Shown here: one piece after another, positions 1 to 5,315 of the stretch
Numbering within the stretch: the stretch's first letter is position 1
How the letters are laid out: every line of letters begins with the position of its first letter
Assembly (NCBI GenBank): GCA_021813225.1
Contig: JAKALH010000239.1
Span: 1 to 5,315 of the forward strand
Direction of reading: 5' to 3'
Length of the DNA stretch: 5,315 nt
Origin: Chloroflexota bacterium
GTDB lineage: Bacteria > Chloroflexota > Anaerolineae > J036 > Brachytrichaceae
The notes under the pieces: model-generated
What the model was told of the DNA's origin: nothing
Database searches by the model: none
What the model saw: only the letters and a program-made list of their open reading frames with translations
Position numbers and translations under genes: made by a program

Positions 1-1272
1 TTTCGGAAGCTGGCCGGAGAGTTCCTGCAAGGTTTGCGGGAAGCCGCTCCGGCGGACGCCGCCTGTTTCTCGCTGCACGGGGCTATGGCAGCCGAAGATG
101 AAGATGACCCGGAAGGTTACCTGCTGGCAGAGGCGCGCAAAATACTGGGCGAACGCATGCCGATCGTCGTCTCGTATGACCTGCATGGCATCCTCACCGA
201 CCGCATGCTGCAACACGCCGACGCCAGCGTGGTGTATCACACCTATCCGCATACAGACTTCTATGAAACCGGCCAGCGCGCGGCGCGCCTGCTCCTGCGC
301 ATCATCAGCGGCGAAGTGCGCCCGGTGACGGCAAAGGTGTTTATGCCTGCGCTGGTGCGCGGCGACGAGTTGATTACCGAGACCGGGTTGATCCGGCATC
401 CGGTGCAGGCGGCGCGCGCCATCGAGAACAGCCCGGGCGGGCTGTCGGCGGGGCTGTTCTGGGGCAATCCGTTCACCGACGTGGCCGACCTGGGAACGTG
501 CAGCATGGTGACGACTGATGGCGATTCCGCGCGCGCCGAACGCGAAGCGCTGCATATTGCCGAGCTGTTCTGGCAGCATCACACGGCCATGCGGGTGCCG
601 CTGACGAGCGTGCCGGATGCGGTTGAAGCGGCCATGCGTGTTTCAGGCGCTACCATACTGGTGGATGCTGCCGATGCGACCAGCTCCGGAGCTTCCGGCG
701 ACAGCAACGCGATCCTGCGCGAGCTGATGGCGCGCGGATATCGCGGCAGGGCGCTGGTGCCCGTCGTCGATCCGCCAGCTGTGCAGGCGGCCATCGCGGC
801 AGGTGTGGGCGGTACTGTGCGAACGTCCGTGGGCGGCGCCCTCGATATGCGCCGTTTTACGCCGTTGCCGGTCGAAGGTCGCGTTGTCTCGCTGTCGGAC
901 GGGCACATGACGTCGGAGTCGTACGGAGAGCACTGGTACGCCGGACCCAGCGCAGTGCTGCAGGTCGGTTCTTTCACCCTGGTACTCACCAGCCGCGCCG
1001 TGAGCCTGTATGACCGCTCATTGTTTTACGCCAACGGTCTCGACCCGCAGCAATTCGATGTCGTAGTCGTCAAGTCGCCGCATTGCCAGCCGCACATGTT
1101 CCGCGACTGGGCCGCACAATATATTGATGTCGATGCCCCGGGCGCGACCAGCGCCAACCTGCGCAGCCTGGGTCATCGGCGCTGCCGGCGTCCGATGTTC
1201 CCGCTGGACGACGATGCCACCTATATGCCTGAGGCGCGCCTGTTCAGCCGGTTGCACAGTGCCAGAGCGTGA
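1..1272 (+). CDS. M81 / MlrC-like metallopeptidase family protein, 5'-truncated by window edge
   Basis: The reading frame is open from base 1 to the TGA at 1270-1272, giving 423 visible residues. Family members are roughly 490-500 residues, so about 70-80 N-terminal residues lie outside the window; the TTG at 34 is an internal Leu codon, not a start. Visible family features are FSLHGAM (residues 23-29), the metal-site-like SYDLHG (Asp60, His62), and YHTYPHTDFYETG with His84, which would complete a zinc site. A glycine-rich stretch ending in SGASGDS follows in the second domain. The C-terminus has the typical VVVVKSPH, IDVDAPGATS and RRPMFPLD blocks. MlrC proteins are putative zinc enzymes; the named member cleaves linearised microcystin, but most relatives have unknown natural substrates, so no microcystin role is claimed here. 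The PPOX-type gene follows after 28 nt. The family call is firm; the substrate is unknown. Confidence 0.87.
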   Translation, partial: FRKLAGEFLQGLREAAPADAACFSLHGAMAAEDEDDPEGYLLAEARKILGERMPIVVSYDLHGILTDRMLQHADASVVYHTYPHTDFYETGQRAARLLLRIISGEVRPVTAKVFMPALVRGDELITETGLIRHPVQAARAIENSPGGLSAGLFWGNPFTDVADLGTCSMVTTDGDSARAEREALHIAELFWQHHTAMRVPLTSVPDAVEAAMRVSGATILVDAADATSSGASGDSNAILRELMARGYRGRALVPVVDPPAVQAAIAAGVGGTVRTSVGGALDMRRFTPLPVEGRVVSLSDGHMTSESYGEHWYAGPSAVLQVGSFTLVLTSRAVSLYDRSLFYANGLDPQQFDVVVVKSPHCQPHMFRDWAAQYIDVDAPGATSANLRSLGHRRCRRPMFPLDDDATYMPEARLFSRLHSARA

Positions 1273-1287
1273 ATCAACGCCTGGCGC

Positions 1288-1292
1288 GGGAG
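1288..1292 (+). promoter_or_regulatory. Ribosome binding site for the PPOX-type gene
   Basis: GGGAG sits 8 nt before the ATG at 1301. It selects that ATG over in-frame upstream starts such as 1124, which lie inside the preceding gene. Confidence 0.6.
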
Positions 1293-1300
1293 CTACTTCA

Positions 1301-1720
1301 ATGAAACTCGATACCAGCACGAAATTCGGTGCGCGTGTCTTGGAGAGGTTGCAGCAGGAACAGGTCATCTGGCTCACGACTGTGCGACCGGATGGGATAC
1401 CGCAGCCTAACCCGGTGTGGTTTCTGTGGGATGGCGAGACCGTCCTGATCTACAGCCAGCCCGGCGCTCATAAGGTCGGCCATATCCGGCACAATCCCCA
1501 TGTGGCGCTGAACTTCAATACCGATGCCGGCGGCGACGATGTCGTCGTCATCACCGGCGAGGCGCGCATCGATGACATTGCTGCCCAGGCGGTAGAAAAC
1601 ACAGCCTATCTGGAGAAATACCGCGCCGGCATTGCCCAGATCGGCATGACGCCGGAGAGCATGGCTGCCGCATACTCGACGATGATTCGCGTCACGCCCC
1701 GGCACGTGCGCGGTTTCTGA
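1301..1720 (+). CDS. PPOX-class flavin/F420-type oxidoreductase (Rv3369-like)
   Basis: This encodes 139 residues, the normal size for a single split-barrel protein of the pyridoxamine 5'-phosphate oxidase-like fold. The sequence fits the Rv3369-like subgroup (TIGR03667 type): TKFGARVLERL near the N-terminus, VIWLTTVRPDGIPQPNPVWF (residues 22-41) forming the first barrel strands, IYSQPGAHK (50-58) with a Lys placed to contact a cofactor phosphate, IRHNPHVALNF (62-72), then VVVITGEARI and a GMTPESMAAAYS helix before the RVTPRHVRGF end. Members are cytoplasmic, usually dimeric, and are annotated as F420- or flavin-dependent reductases. Which cofactor this one uses cannot be read from the sequence, and the substrate is unknown. 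The ATG at 1301 is chosen because of GGGAG at 1288-1292 and because homology starts there. The 28-nt gap to the M81 gene suggests co-transcription. Confidence 0.87.
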   Translation: MKLDTSTKFGARVLERLQQEQVIWLTTVRPDGIPQPNPVWFLWDGETVLIYSQPGAHKVGHIRHNPHVALNFNTDAGGDDVVVITGEARIDDIAAQAVENTAYLEKYRAGIAQIGMTPESMAAAYSTMIRVTPRHVRGF

Positions 1721-1810
1721 TACATGGGGCGACCCTGACGGGTATGCTGCTTGGCTCAGCCGCAAGGCAGCGGGTGTTCCTCCGCAAACGCCTGCCCTGA
1801 CGATTGCCAG
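1721..1810 (+). other. Intergenic stretch after the PPOX gene with weak hairpins (possible terminator)
   Basis: Three short inverted repeats are visible. CGCCCC (1695-1700) pairs with GGGGCG (1726-1731) across the stop codon. ACCC (1732-1735) pairs with GGGT (1740-1743). GCTGC (1746-1750) pairs with GCAGC (1767-1771), with TTG/CAA extending the stem past a one-base bulge. None is followed by a T-run, so intrinsic termination is not well supported. A break in transcription here would fit the new promoter just downstream. Confidence 0.25.
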
Positions 1811-1815
1811 TCTGA

Positions 1816-1845
1816 TTGACGTATTGTGCTGGATTGAATCATAAT
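1816..1845 (+). promoter_or_regulatory. Sigma-70-like promoter upstream of the DUF4404 gene
   Basis: A -35-like TTGACG (1816-1821) and a -10-like CATAAT (1840-1845) are separated by 18 nt. Each hexamer matches the sigma-70 consensus at five of six positions. Transcription would start near 1852, leaving a leader of about 60 nt before the ATG at 1911. The local A+T richness stands out in an otherwise GC-rich window. It probably drives 1911-2183 and perhaps the two following genes. Confidence 0.55.
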
Positions 1846-1899
1846 GACACCTGCGGGGCCTGTGCACCGCGGGCATGCTTCCGTATATGGCAGCATTAT

Positions 1900-1907
1900 G
1901 AGGTGGG
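1900..1907 (+). promoter_or_regulatory. Ribosome binding site for the DUF4404 gene
   Basis: GAGGTGGG is a strong Shine-Dalgarno match. The GAGG core lies 7 nt before the ATG at 1911 and fixes that start. Confidence 0.7.
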
Positions 1908-1910
1908 CCG

Positions 1911-2183
1911 ATGGAACCGAATGAACTGCGCAGCAAGCTGATCGCACTGCATAACGAACTGGCGCGGACCGGCAATGTGGATGCGGAAACGCGCGAGCTT
2001 CTGGAGCACCTGAGCGGCGATATCCAGGAGTTGCTGGAGAAACCAGGCGCGCCCGACGACCGTCGCTACGGCTCGCTCAGCAGGCGCCTGCGCGAGAGCC
2101 TGGCGCGCTTCGAGACGAGCCATCCGCAGTTGACTGCGGCGATGGAGCGCGCCATCGATGCGCTGGTGCAGATGGGTGTATGA
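1911..2183 (+). CDS. DUF4404 family small helical protein
   Basis: This encodes 90 residues, the full family length, starting at an ATG behind a strong Shine-Dalgarno. The pattern fits DUF4404: an N-terminal amphipathic helix (ELRSKLIALHNELAR), a DAETRELLEHLSGDIQELLEK helix, a charged variable linker (about residues 45-55), then FETSHPQLTAAMERAIDALVQMGV at the C-terminus, where the F-E-x-S-H-P and I-D-A-L-x-x-M-G signatures are the most recognisable. No signal peptide, membrane segment or catalytic motif is visible. It is highly charged and predicted all-helical, probably a cytoplasmic oligomer or binding protein. The function of the family is unknown to me. It is the first gene after the promoter at 1816-1845 and is followed after 31 nt by the HD-domain gene. 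Confidence 0.83.
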   Translation: MEPNELRSKLIALHNELARTGNVDAETRELLEHLSGDIQELLEKPGAPDDRRYGSLSRRLRESLARFETSHPQLTAAMERAIDALVQMGV

Positions 2184-2214
2184 AATGTCGTTGCAGCGTG
2201 TGCTATGGTGACTT

Positions 2215-2814
2215 ATGCAGACTAAAGGGCCGCATCCCGGCGACCTGCTGCAGGGCAGGCGCGCGCTGCCCATCATCGAGGTCTTCTATGAATTCAACCA
2301 GCTCAAGCAGCTGTATCGCCAGGGCTGGCTGCACCGCGGGGTGCCGCCGGAGCGCTGCGAAAGCGTTGCCGAGCATACCTTCAGCATGGCGATTCTGGCG
2401 ATGATCATTGCCGACCGCTATTACCCCGAACTGGATCGATTGAAAGTGCTGCGCATGGCGCTGCTGCACGATTTCGGCGAAATCTACGCCGGAGATATTG
2501 TTCCGACTGACGGCATTGACAGCGCCGTGAAACATCAGCGCGAACTCGATGCGGTTCGCCGGGTACTTGGCAAACTGGCCCACGGAGACGAATACGTGGC
2601 GCTGTGGCAGGAATACGAGGACGGCGCGACGCCGGAAGGGCGCTTTGTCAAACAGATCGACCGGCTGGAGATGGCGCTGCAGGCGGTGCTGTACGAGCAG
2701 GCCGGACTTGTCGACGCCGGCCAGTTTATCGAGTCCGCCACCCGTGCCATTGCCGATGCGCCGCTGATCGATATCCTGAATGCACTGCTGCTGATGCGCT
2801 CCACTGCCGGGTGA
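2215..2814 (+). CDS. HD-domain phosphohydrolase, HDDC2/YfbR-like (probable 5'-deoxynucleotidase)
   Basis: The 199-residue product carries a complete HD metal site: His54 (in ESVAEHTF), His85-Asp86 (LLHDFGE), Glu89, Asp94 (AGDIVP) and Asp149 (KQIDRLE). The 8-residue step from the HD Asp to the second Asp equals that in E. coli YfbR, a dNMP 5'-nucleotidase. RQGW (35-38) occupies the region where YfbR and human HDDC2 carry an Arg/Trp pair near the nucleotide. The KQIDRLEMALQA block closely resembles HDDC2. The expected reaction is metal-dependent release of phosphate from deoxynucleoside monophosphates in the cytoplasm; the exact substrate is inferred. The ATG at 2215 is the first possible start because an in-frame TGA lies at 2209-2211; its ribosome site is poor (GGTGA at 2207-2211, only 3 nt away). 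Residues 1-18 precede the conserved domain and may be a non-conserved extension. Confidence 0.87.
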   Translation: MQTKGPHPGDLLQGRRALPIIEVFYEFNQLKQLYRQGWLHRGVPPERCESVAEHTFSMAILAMIIADRYYPELDRLKVLRMALLHDFGEIYAGDIVPTDGIDSAVKHQRELDAVRRVLGKLAHGDEYVALWQEYEDGATPEGRFVKQIDRLEMALQAVLYEQAGLVDAGQFIESATRAIADAPLIDILNALLLMRSTAG

Positions 2815-2852
2815 TCGATGGGACGCGGTATCATGGGCGCATGTGCTGCGCC

Positions 2853-2857
2853 GAGGT
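2853..2857 (+). promoter_or_regulatory. Ribosome binding site that decides the cytochrome start
   Basis: GAGGT lies 6 nt before the ATG at 2864. It favours that start over the in-frame GTG at 2843, which has no comparable purine-rich stretch in front of it. Confidence 0.6.
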
Positions 2858-2863
2858 CGTGAC

Positions 2864-3490
2864 ATGCCGCGGGTGAAAAAACCGCCGAAACCGCGACCTG
2901 CCGGGTGGGCGCGACTCAAGTACACAAAGTGGTTCATACCGGTTCTGGCCGGCGTCGCCTTCTTTCTTATTGCCAGCAGCGGGTTCCTGTTTGCCGCACA
3001 CACCGAAGAGAACGATGCCTTCTGCGCATCGTGCCATACCCAGCCTGAAACGGCGTACTACCAGCGCACGCTGGTGGCAAAGCCGGTCGACCTGGCGGCA
3101 TCCCATGCCGCTAAATCGACGCCGGTCAGGTGCATCGACTGTCACTCGGCACCGGGCCTGACCGGCCGCATCAGCGCTATGTCATTGGGCGTGTCCGACG
3201 CCATCAAGTGGTACAGCGGCAGCGCCATCCAGCCGGCGCTGCTTACCGCTGCGATAGGCGATGCAAACTGCCTGGTGTGCCATCAGAATACGGCGACGAC
3301 TACGGACTTCAATAAGCACTACCACCGTTTCCTGGCGCGCTGGCAACGGGCCGACCCCACCGCAGCCGCCTGTGTCACCTGTCACACGGCGCATACAACC
3401 GGCGGCGATCCGTCCATAGGCTTCGTGCAGGCGCAACGCGCGACGAAAATCTGCCAGGATTGCCACCGGGCGCTAGGCGTAGGTGATTAG
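2864..3490 (+). CDS. Membrane-anchored NapC/NrfH-like multiheme cytochrome c, five CXXCH motifs
   Basis: This encodes 208 residues. A short basic N-terminus (KKPPKPRP, 5-12) precedes one membrane segment at about residues 23-45, which acts as an uncleaved signal anchor with the heme domain outside the cytoplasm. Five heme c attachment motifs follow: CASCH (54-58), CIDCH (90-94), CLVCH (136-140), CVTCH (170-174) and CQDCH (197-201). Candidate distal ligands include His81, His152, His154 and His177. Classic NapC/NrfH proteins carry four hemes and pass electrons from membrane quinol to a periplasmic reductase; this one has an additional motif. No terminal reductase, cytochrome c maturation gene or quinol dehydrogenase subunit is in the window, so the electron acceptor is unknown. 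The gene follows the HD gene by 49 nt, has its own good ribosome site, and may be read through from 1816-1845. The multiheme membrane cytochrome call is firm; the NapC/NrfH placement is moderate. Confidence 0.9.
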   Translation: MPRVKKPPKPRPAGWARLKYTKWFIPVLAGVAFFLIASSGFLFAAHTEENDAFCASCHTQPETAYYQRTLVAKPVDLAASHAAKSTPVRCIDCHSAPGLTGRISAMSLGVSDAIKWYSGSAIQPALLTAAIGDANCLVCHQNTATTTDFNKHYHRFLARWQRADPTAAACVTCHTAHTTGGDPSIGFVQAQRATKICQDCHRALGVGD

Positions 3491-3529
3491 CTCCTCACCG
3501 CGGCCTGGCATCTGTGTTGTCAAGCCTGC

Positions 3530-3601
3530 CCGCCTGTGCCTTAACCGGCGCGCCGATGCAACAACGCCAAGATCAATCGTCGCGCGGTCTGGCACAGGCG
3601 G
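3530..3601. repeat. Long imperfect palindrome between convergent genes (structured element, possible bidirectional terminator)
   Basis: The outer arms CCGCCTGTGCC (3530-3540) and GGCACAGGCGG (3591-3601) are perfect 11-bp inverted copies. Pairing continues inward after a small internal loop: ACC (3544-3546) with GGT (3586-3588), a bulged G at 3547, GCGCG (3548-3552) with CGCGC (3581-3585), a C/T mismatch, then CGAT (3554-3557) with ATCG (3576-3579), leaving an 18-nt loop at 3558-3575. That makes about 23 pairs over 72 nt. It lies 39 nt after the cytochrome stop and 12 nt beyond the stop of the minus-strand gene, so it could end transcripts from both sides, but no T-run follows either arm. Other options are a REP/MITE-like element or an mRNA 3'-end stabiliser. 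No target-site duplication is visible. Confidence 0.55.
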
Positions 3602-3606
3602 TTGAT

Positions 3607-3622
3607 CCGGCAATTACGCCGG
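3607..3622. other. Short inverted repeat over the stop codon of the minus-strand gene
   Basis: CCGGC (3607-3611) and GCCGG (3618-3622) form a 5-bp stem with a 6-nt loop that contains the TAA stop of the minus-strand gene (3614-3616). It is not followed by a T-run in either direction. It may simply be chance in GC-rich DNA, or it may add to the structure of the neighbouring palindrome. Confidence 0.25.
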
Positions 3623-5315
3623 TTCGAGCGCATAGGCGGCCTGCTTCGGATTCGGAGACGGATTCAGGTACGACAGTAGCTGCCAGCCGTCGGTCGCCAT
3701 AGCCTGCACGATCAGCATCTCCGAGAAGGCTGCCTTGGTGCAGGGCGTGTGCCCGGCCGTCGTATTCACGGTCAGCAGTGTGTTGACTGCCACATCCTTG
3801 CTGAAGACGCTGCCGGCGCTGTGCGCGAAACCGTTCAATGCAACCGTTCCTGCATCCAACTGCCCGGCGGCGTCTGCATCCGGCACATCCGTAGCCGTCC
3901 CGCGCACGGTGCTGAAAGACAGCGTGGCAAAATCGTGCGGATGCGCCGCCATGAAACTGATGTGCGCGTTCGTTCCGGGCTGGTACTGGATGAAACCGCA
4001 ATCGGCGTCGACGCTCAGGCCGGCGCCGCTGATCGGGTACAGTGCGGATGTGCAGACGTTGTTATCGACATGCAGCACCAGACGGAAGGCGACCGTCTCG
4101 CCTGAGCCATTCAGGAACCGATGGTTGTTATCCGCATCTGAGGTCGTCACCGTGCCGGACCCGAATGGCGCCGGCACATTGGCTACCTTCAAGGCGATGC
4201 CGCTGGTTGTCAGGTTGACGGCGACAGGCATTGCGCCGGATGTGTTGAACAACTCCAGCTTGAGTTCGTACTTGCCTGCGCCGAGTGAGGCGTCGCCGCC
4301 CTGCGTCAGATAGGACTGGAAGAAGGCGCTGGCCAGGTCTTCATGCGCGTCGATCGGCGCCCAGTCTTCGGGCCTGCCGGTCGGCGCATTGATCGGCTGT
4401 ATCTGGAACAGGTTCACGCCGGGGTAGGCGGGGTCCGGCCCCAGCGGATAGGCCGGGAAACTCAGCGCGGACGTGATGGGATTGATGACGGCATAATGCC
4501 GGATGACCTGGCGGTCCATGGCGTGCCATGAGTCTGACACAGGGGTGGTGCCGTCGCCTTCGGTAAGCTGGCGGTACGACCAGCGATAATGCGTGACGCC
4601 AATGGCGAGTAACGCGCTGCGGCTGAACCACACGCGCGGTTCCAACTGGCCGCCGAACGGGTTGCTGCTATTCGCCAGGCCCTCGCTGGCGGTGCCGGAG
4701 TACGGCGCGCCGCTGGTCGAGTCCACGGGTATTTCGCTCATACTGACATTCTGCCCGATGCTGAGGACAGCCACCTGCAGTCCGGGCAGGTCGGGCGGCG
4801 GGTTGCCGCATGGCACGACACGGGGATCCGTGACGAGTAAGCGCACATCGCTCCCGCAGGAATAGTTCCAGTACGTATAGCAGCAGATGGGGTTGGGGTG
4901 ATACACTGTCGTCCACGAACCGCCGACCAGTGCCTCCACCCAGAAATACAGGTCGGGCCGGTCCCCGAAACAGAAATACCAGATGGTCGTATCGAAGCGG
5001 CCGTTCGCATCGGTTGTCAGGACGGCGATTTCGTCGCAGCGGCAGAAGTACGGCCATAGCCAGTACCAGATGCACAAGTACGGCTGAATGAGCGCGATGT
5101 TGTCCTGCAGCGCCTGGCGCAGCAGGGGGATTGCGGGGGTGGAAAGCCTGGCGCGCGTCTCCAGGTCGAGAGGTGCCGTGTGACCGCTTGCCTCCGCCAC
5201 ATTCACGCGCGAGCGCAGAACGGCCTCGCCCGCCATGGCCTTTGGGGGCAGTGGTTGTGGATTGAGCGCGACGCGCGCCCCGATGCCGTTGATTGCGCGG
5301 TTGACTTCGGCGATG
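3614..5315 (-). CDS. Large uncharacterised protein with NPQPLPP motif and Cys/Trp-rich segment, 5'-truncated by window edge
   Basis: The frame is open from the right edge to TAA at 3614-3616, giving 566 visible residues. The ATG at 5234-5236 is probably internal: the frame stays coding upstream of it, no ribosome site precedes it, and the upstream part encodes ARVALNPQPLPPKA. Visible layout: NPQPLPP at residues 18-24; a segment at about 79-169 very rich in Cys, Trp and Tyr (eight of eleven Cys, including CRC at 91-93 and CC at 144-145) enclosing TTDANGRFD (100-108), which looks like a strand-turn of a transthyretin/carboxypeptidase-regulatory-like beta sandwich; THYRWSYRQL near 240; then a long beta-rich, Thr/Val/Ala-rich C-terminal half with no catalytic motif that I recognise. 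No membrane segment is visible and any signal peptide would be outside the window. It is convergent with the cytochrome gene. I do not recognise a named family; a structural, surface or binding role is only a guess. Confidence 0.85.
   Translation of the reverse strand, partial: IAEVNRAINGIGARVALNPQPLPPKAMAGEAVLRSRVNVAEASGHTAPLDLETRARLSTPAIPLLRQALQDNIALIQPYLCIWYWLWPYFCRCDEIAVLTTDANGRFDTTIWYFCFGDRPDLYFWVEALVGGSWTTVYHPNPICCYTYWNYSCGSDVRLLVTDPRVVPCGNPPPDLPGLQVAVLSIGQNVSMSEIPVDSTSGAPYSGTASEGLANSSNPFGGQLEPRVWFSRSALLAIGVTHYRWSYRQLTEGDGTTPVSDSWHAMDRQVIRHYAVINPITSALSFPAYPLGPDPAYPGVNLFQIQPINAPTGRPEDWAPIDAHEDLASAFFQSYLTQGGDASLGAGKYELKLELFNTSGAMPVAVNLTTSGIALKVANVPAPFGSGTVTTSDADNNHRFLNGSGETVAFRLVLHVDNNVCTSALYPISGAGLSVDADCGFIQYQPGTNAHISFMAAHPHDFATLSFSTVRGTATDVPDADAAGQLDAGTVALNGFAHSAGSVFSKDVAVNTLLTVNTTAGHTPCTKAAFSEMLIVQAMATDGWQLLSYLNPSPNPKQAAYALEPA

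Noticed and set aside
1298..1975. 225-codon open frame on the minus strand
   Set aside because: It overlaps the whole PPOX gene, the promoter region and the start of the DUF4404 gene in antisense, with no family resemblance and no ribosome site that I can see.
2843..2863. GTG at 2843 as the cytochrome start
   Set aside because: It would add seven residues (MLRRGRD) without a ribosome site in front; the ATG at 2864 has GAGGT at a proper distance.
2203..3003. 266-codon open frame on the minus strand
   Set aside because: It lies antisense to the well-supported HD and cytochrome genes. Its translation is rich in Arg/His/Gln with no recognisable domain, as expected for the shadow of high-GC coding DNA.
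3546..3555. 10-bp perfect palindrome CGGCGCGCCG as an operator
   Set aside because: It lies downstream of both convergent genes, where an operator makes little sense, and it is mostly absorbed in the larger 3530-3601 structure.
3530..3601. Inverted repeats as ends of an insertion sequence
   Set aside because: Only 50 nt lie between the arms, there is no transposase, and no flanking direct repeats are visible. At most it could be a tiny non-autonomous element.
3514..3702. 62-codon open frame on the plus strand spanning the convergent spacer
   Set aside because: It crosses the palindrome and runs into the minus-strand gene. The composition is low-complexity Arg/Ala/Ser/Gln and nothing supports translation.
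3735..4313. 192-codon open frame on the plus strand inside the large minus-strand gene
   Set aside because: The minus-strand frame is continuous for 566 codons with plausible domain-like composition; the plus-strand frame reads as its complement with no motif.
1..5315. A defence, CRISPR or phage-type system
   Set aside because: No repeats with spacers, nuclease, helicase, integrase, toxin-antitoxin pair or phage structural gene can be recognised. The HD protein is a single-domain nucleotidase type without a nucleic-acid-binding partner.

Overview
The window is high-GC bacterial DNA, densely coded, with six protein genes. The first and last run off the edges. No RNA genes, CRISPR arrays, transposases or phage genes are visible. 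The gene content (an M81/MlrC-type protein, an Rv3369-like PPOX/F420-type oxidoreductase, an HDDC2/YfbR-like HD protein and a small multiheme membrane cytochrome) resembles what is found in Chloroflexota or other deep-branching high-GC bacteria. That placement is inferred from family distribution only, with moderate to low confidence.

Layout, left to right. (1) 1-1272, plus strand: the 3' part of an M81/MlrC-like metallopeptidase-family gene. (2) 1301-1720, plus strand: a PPOX-class flavin/F420-type oxidoreductase, 28 nt downstream and probably co-transcribed with gene 1. (3) 1721-1910: intergenic, with weak hairpins after gene 2 and a good sigma-70-like promoter at 1816-1845. (4) 1911-2183, plus strand: a DUF4404 small helical protein. 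(5) 2215-2814, plus strand: an HD-domain phosphohydrolase resembling 5'-deoxynucleotidases. (6) 2864-3490, plus strand: a membrane-anchored NapC/NrfH-like c-type cytochrome with five CXXCH motifs. Genes 4-6 are separated by only 31 and 49 nt and may form one transcription unit from the promoter at 1816-1845. (7) 3491-3613: a convergent intergenic spacer dominated by a long imperfect palindrome, 3530-3601. (8) 3614-5315, minus strand: the 3' part of a large uncharacterised protein with an NPQPLPP motif and a Cys/Trp/Tyr-rich segment.

No pathway clearly joins the genes. The plus-strand genes look like housekeeping and accessory metabolism: amidohydrolase-like, redox, nucleotide clean-up and quinol-linked electron transfer. 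The minus-strand gene and the structured palindrome beside it are the least explained parts. I did not find convincing evidence of a new multi-gene system.
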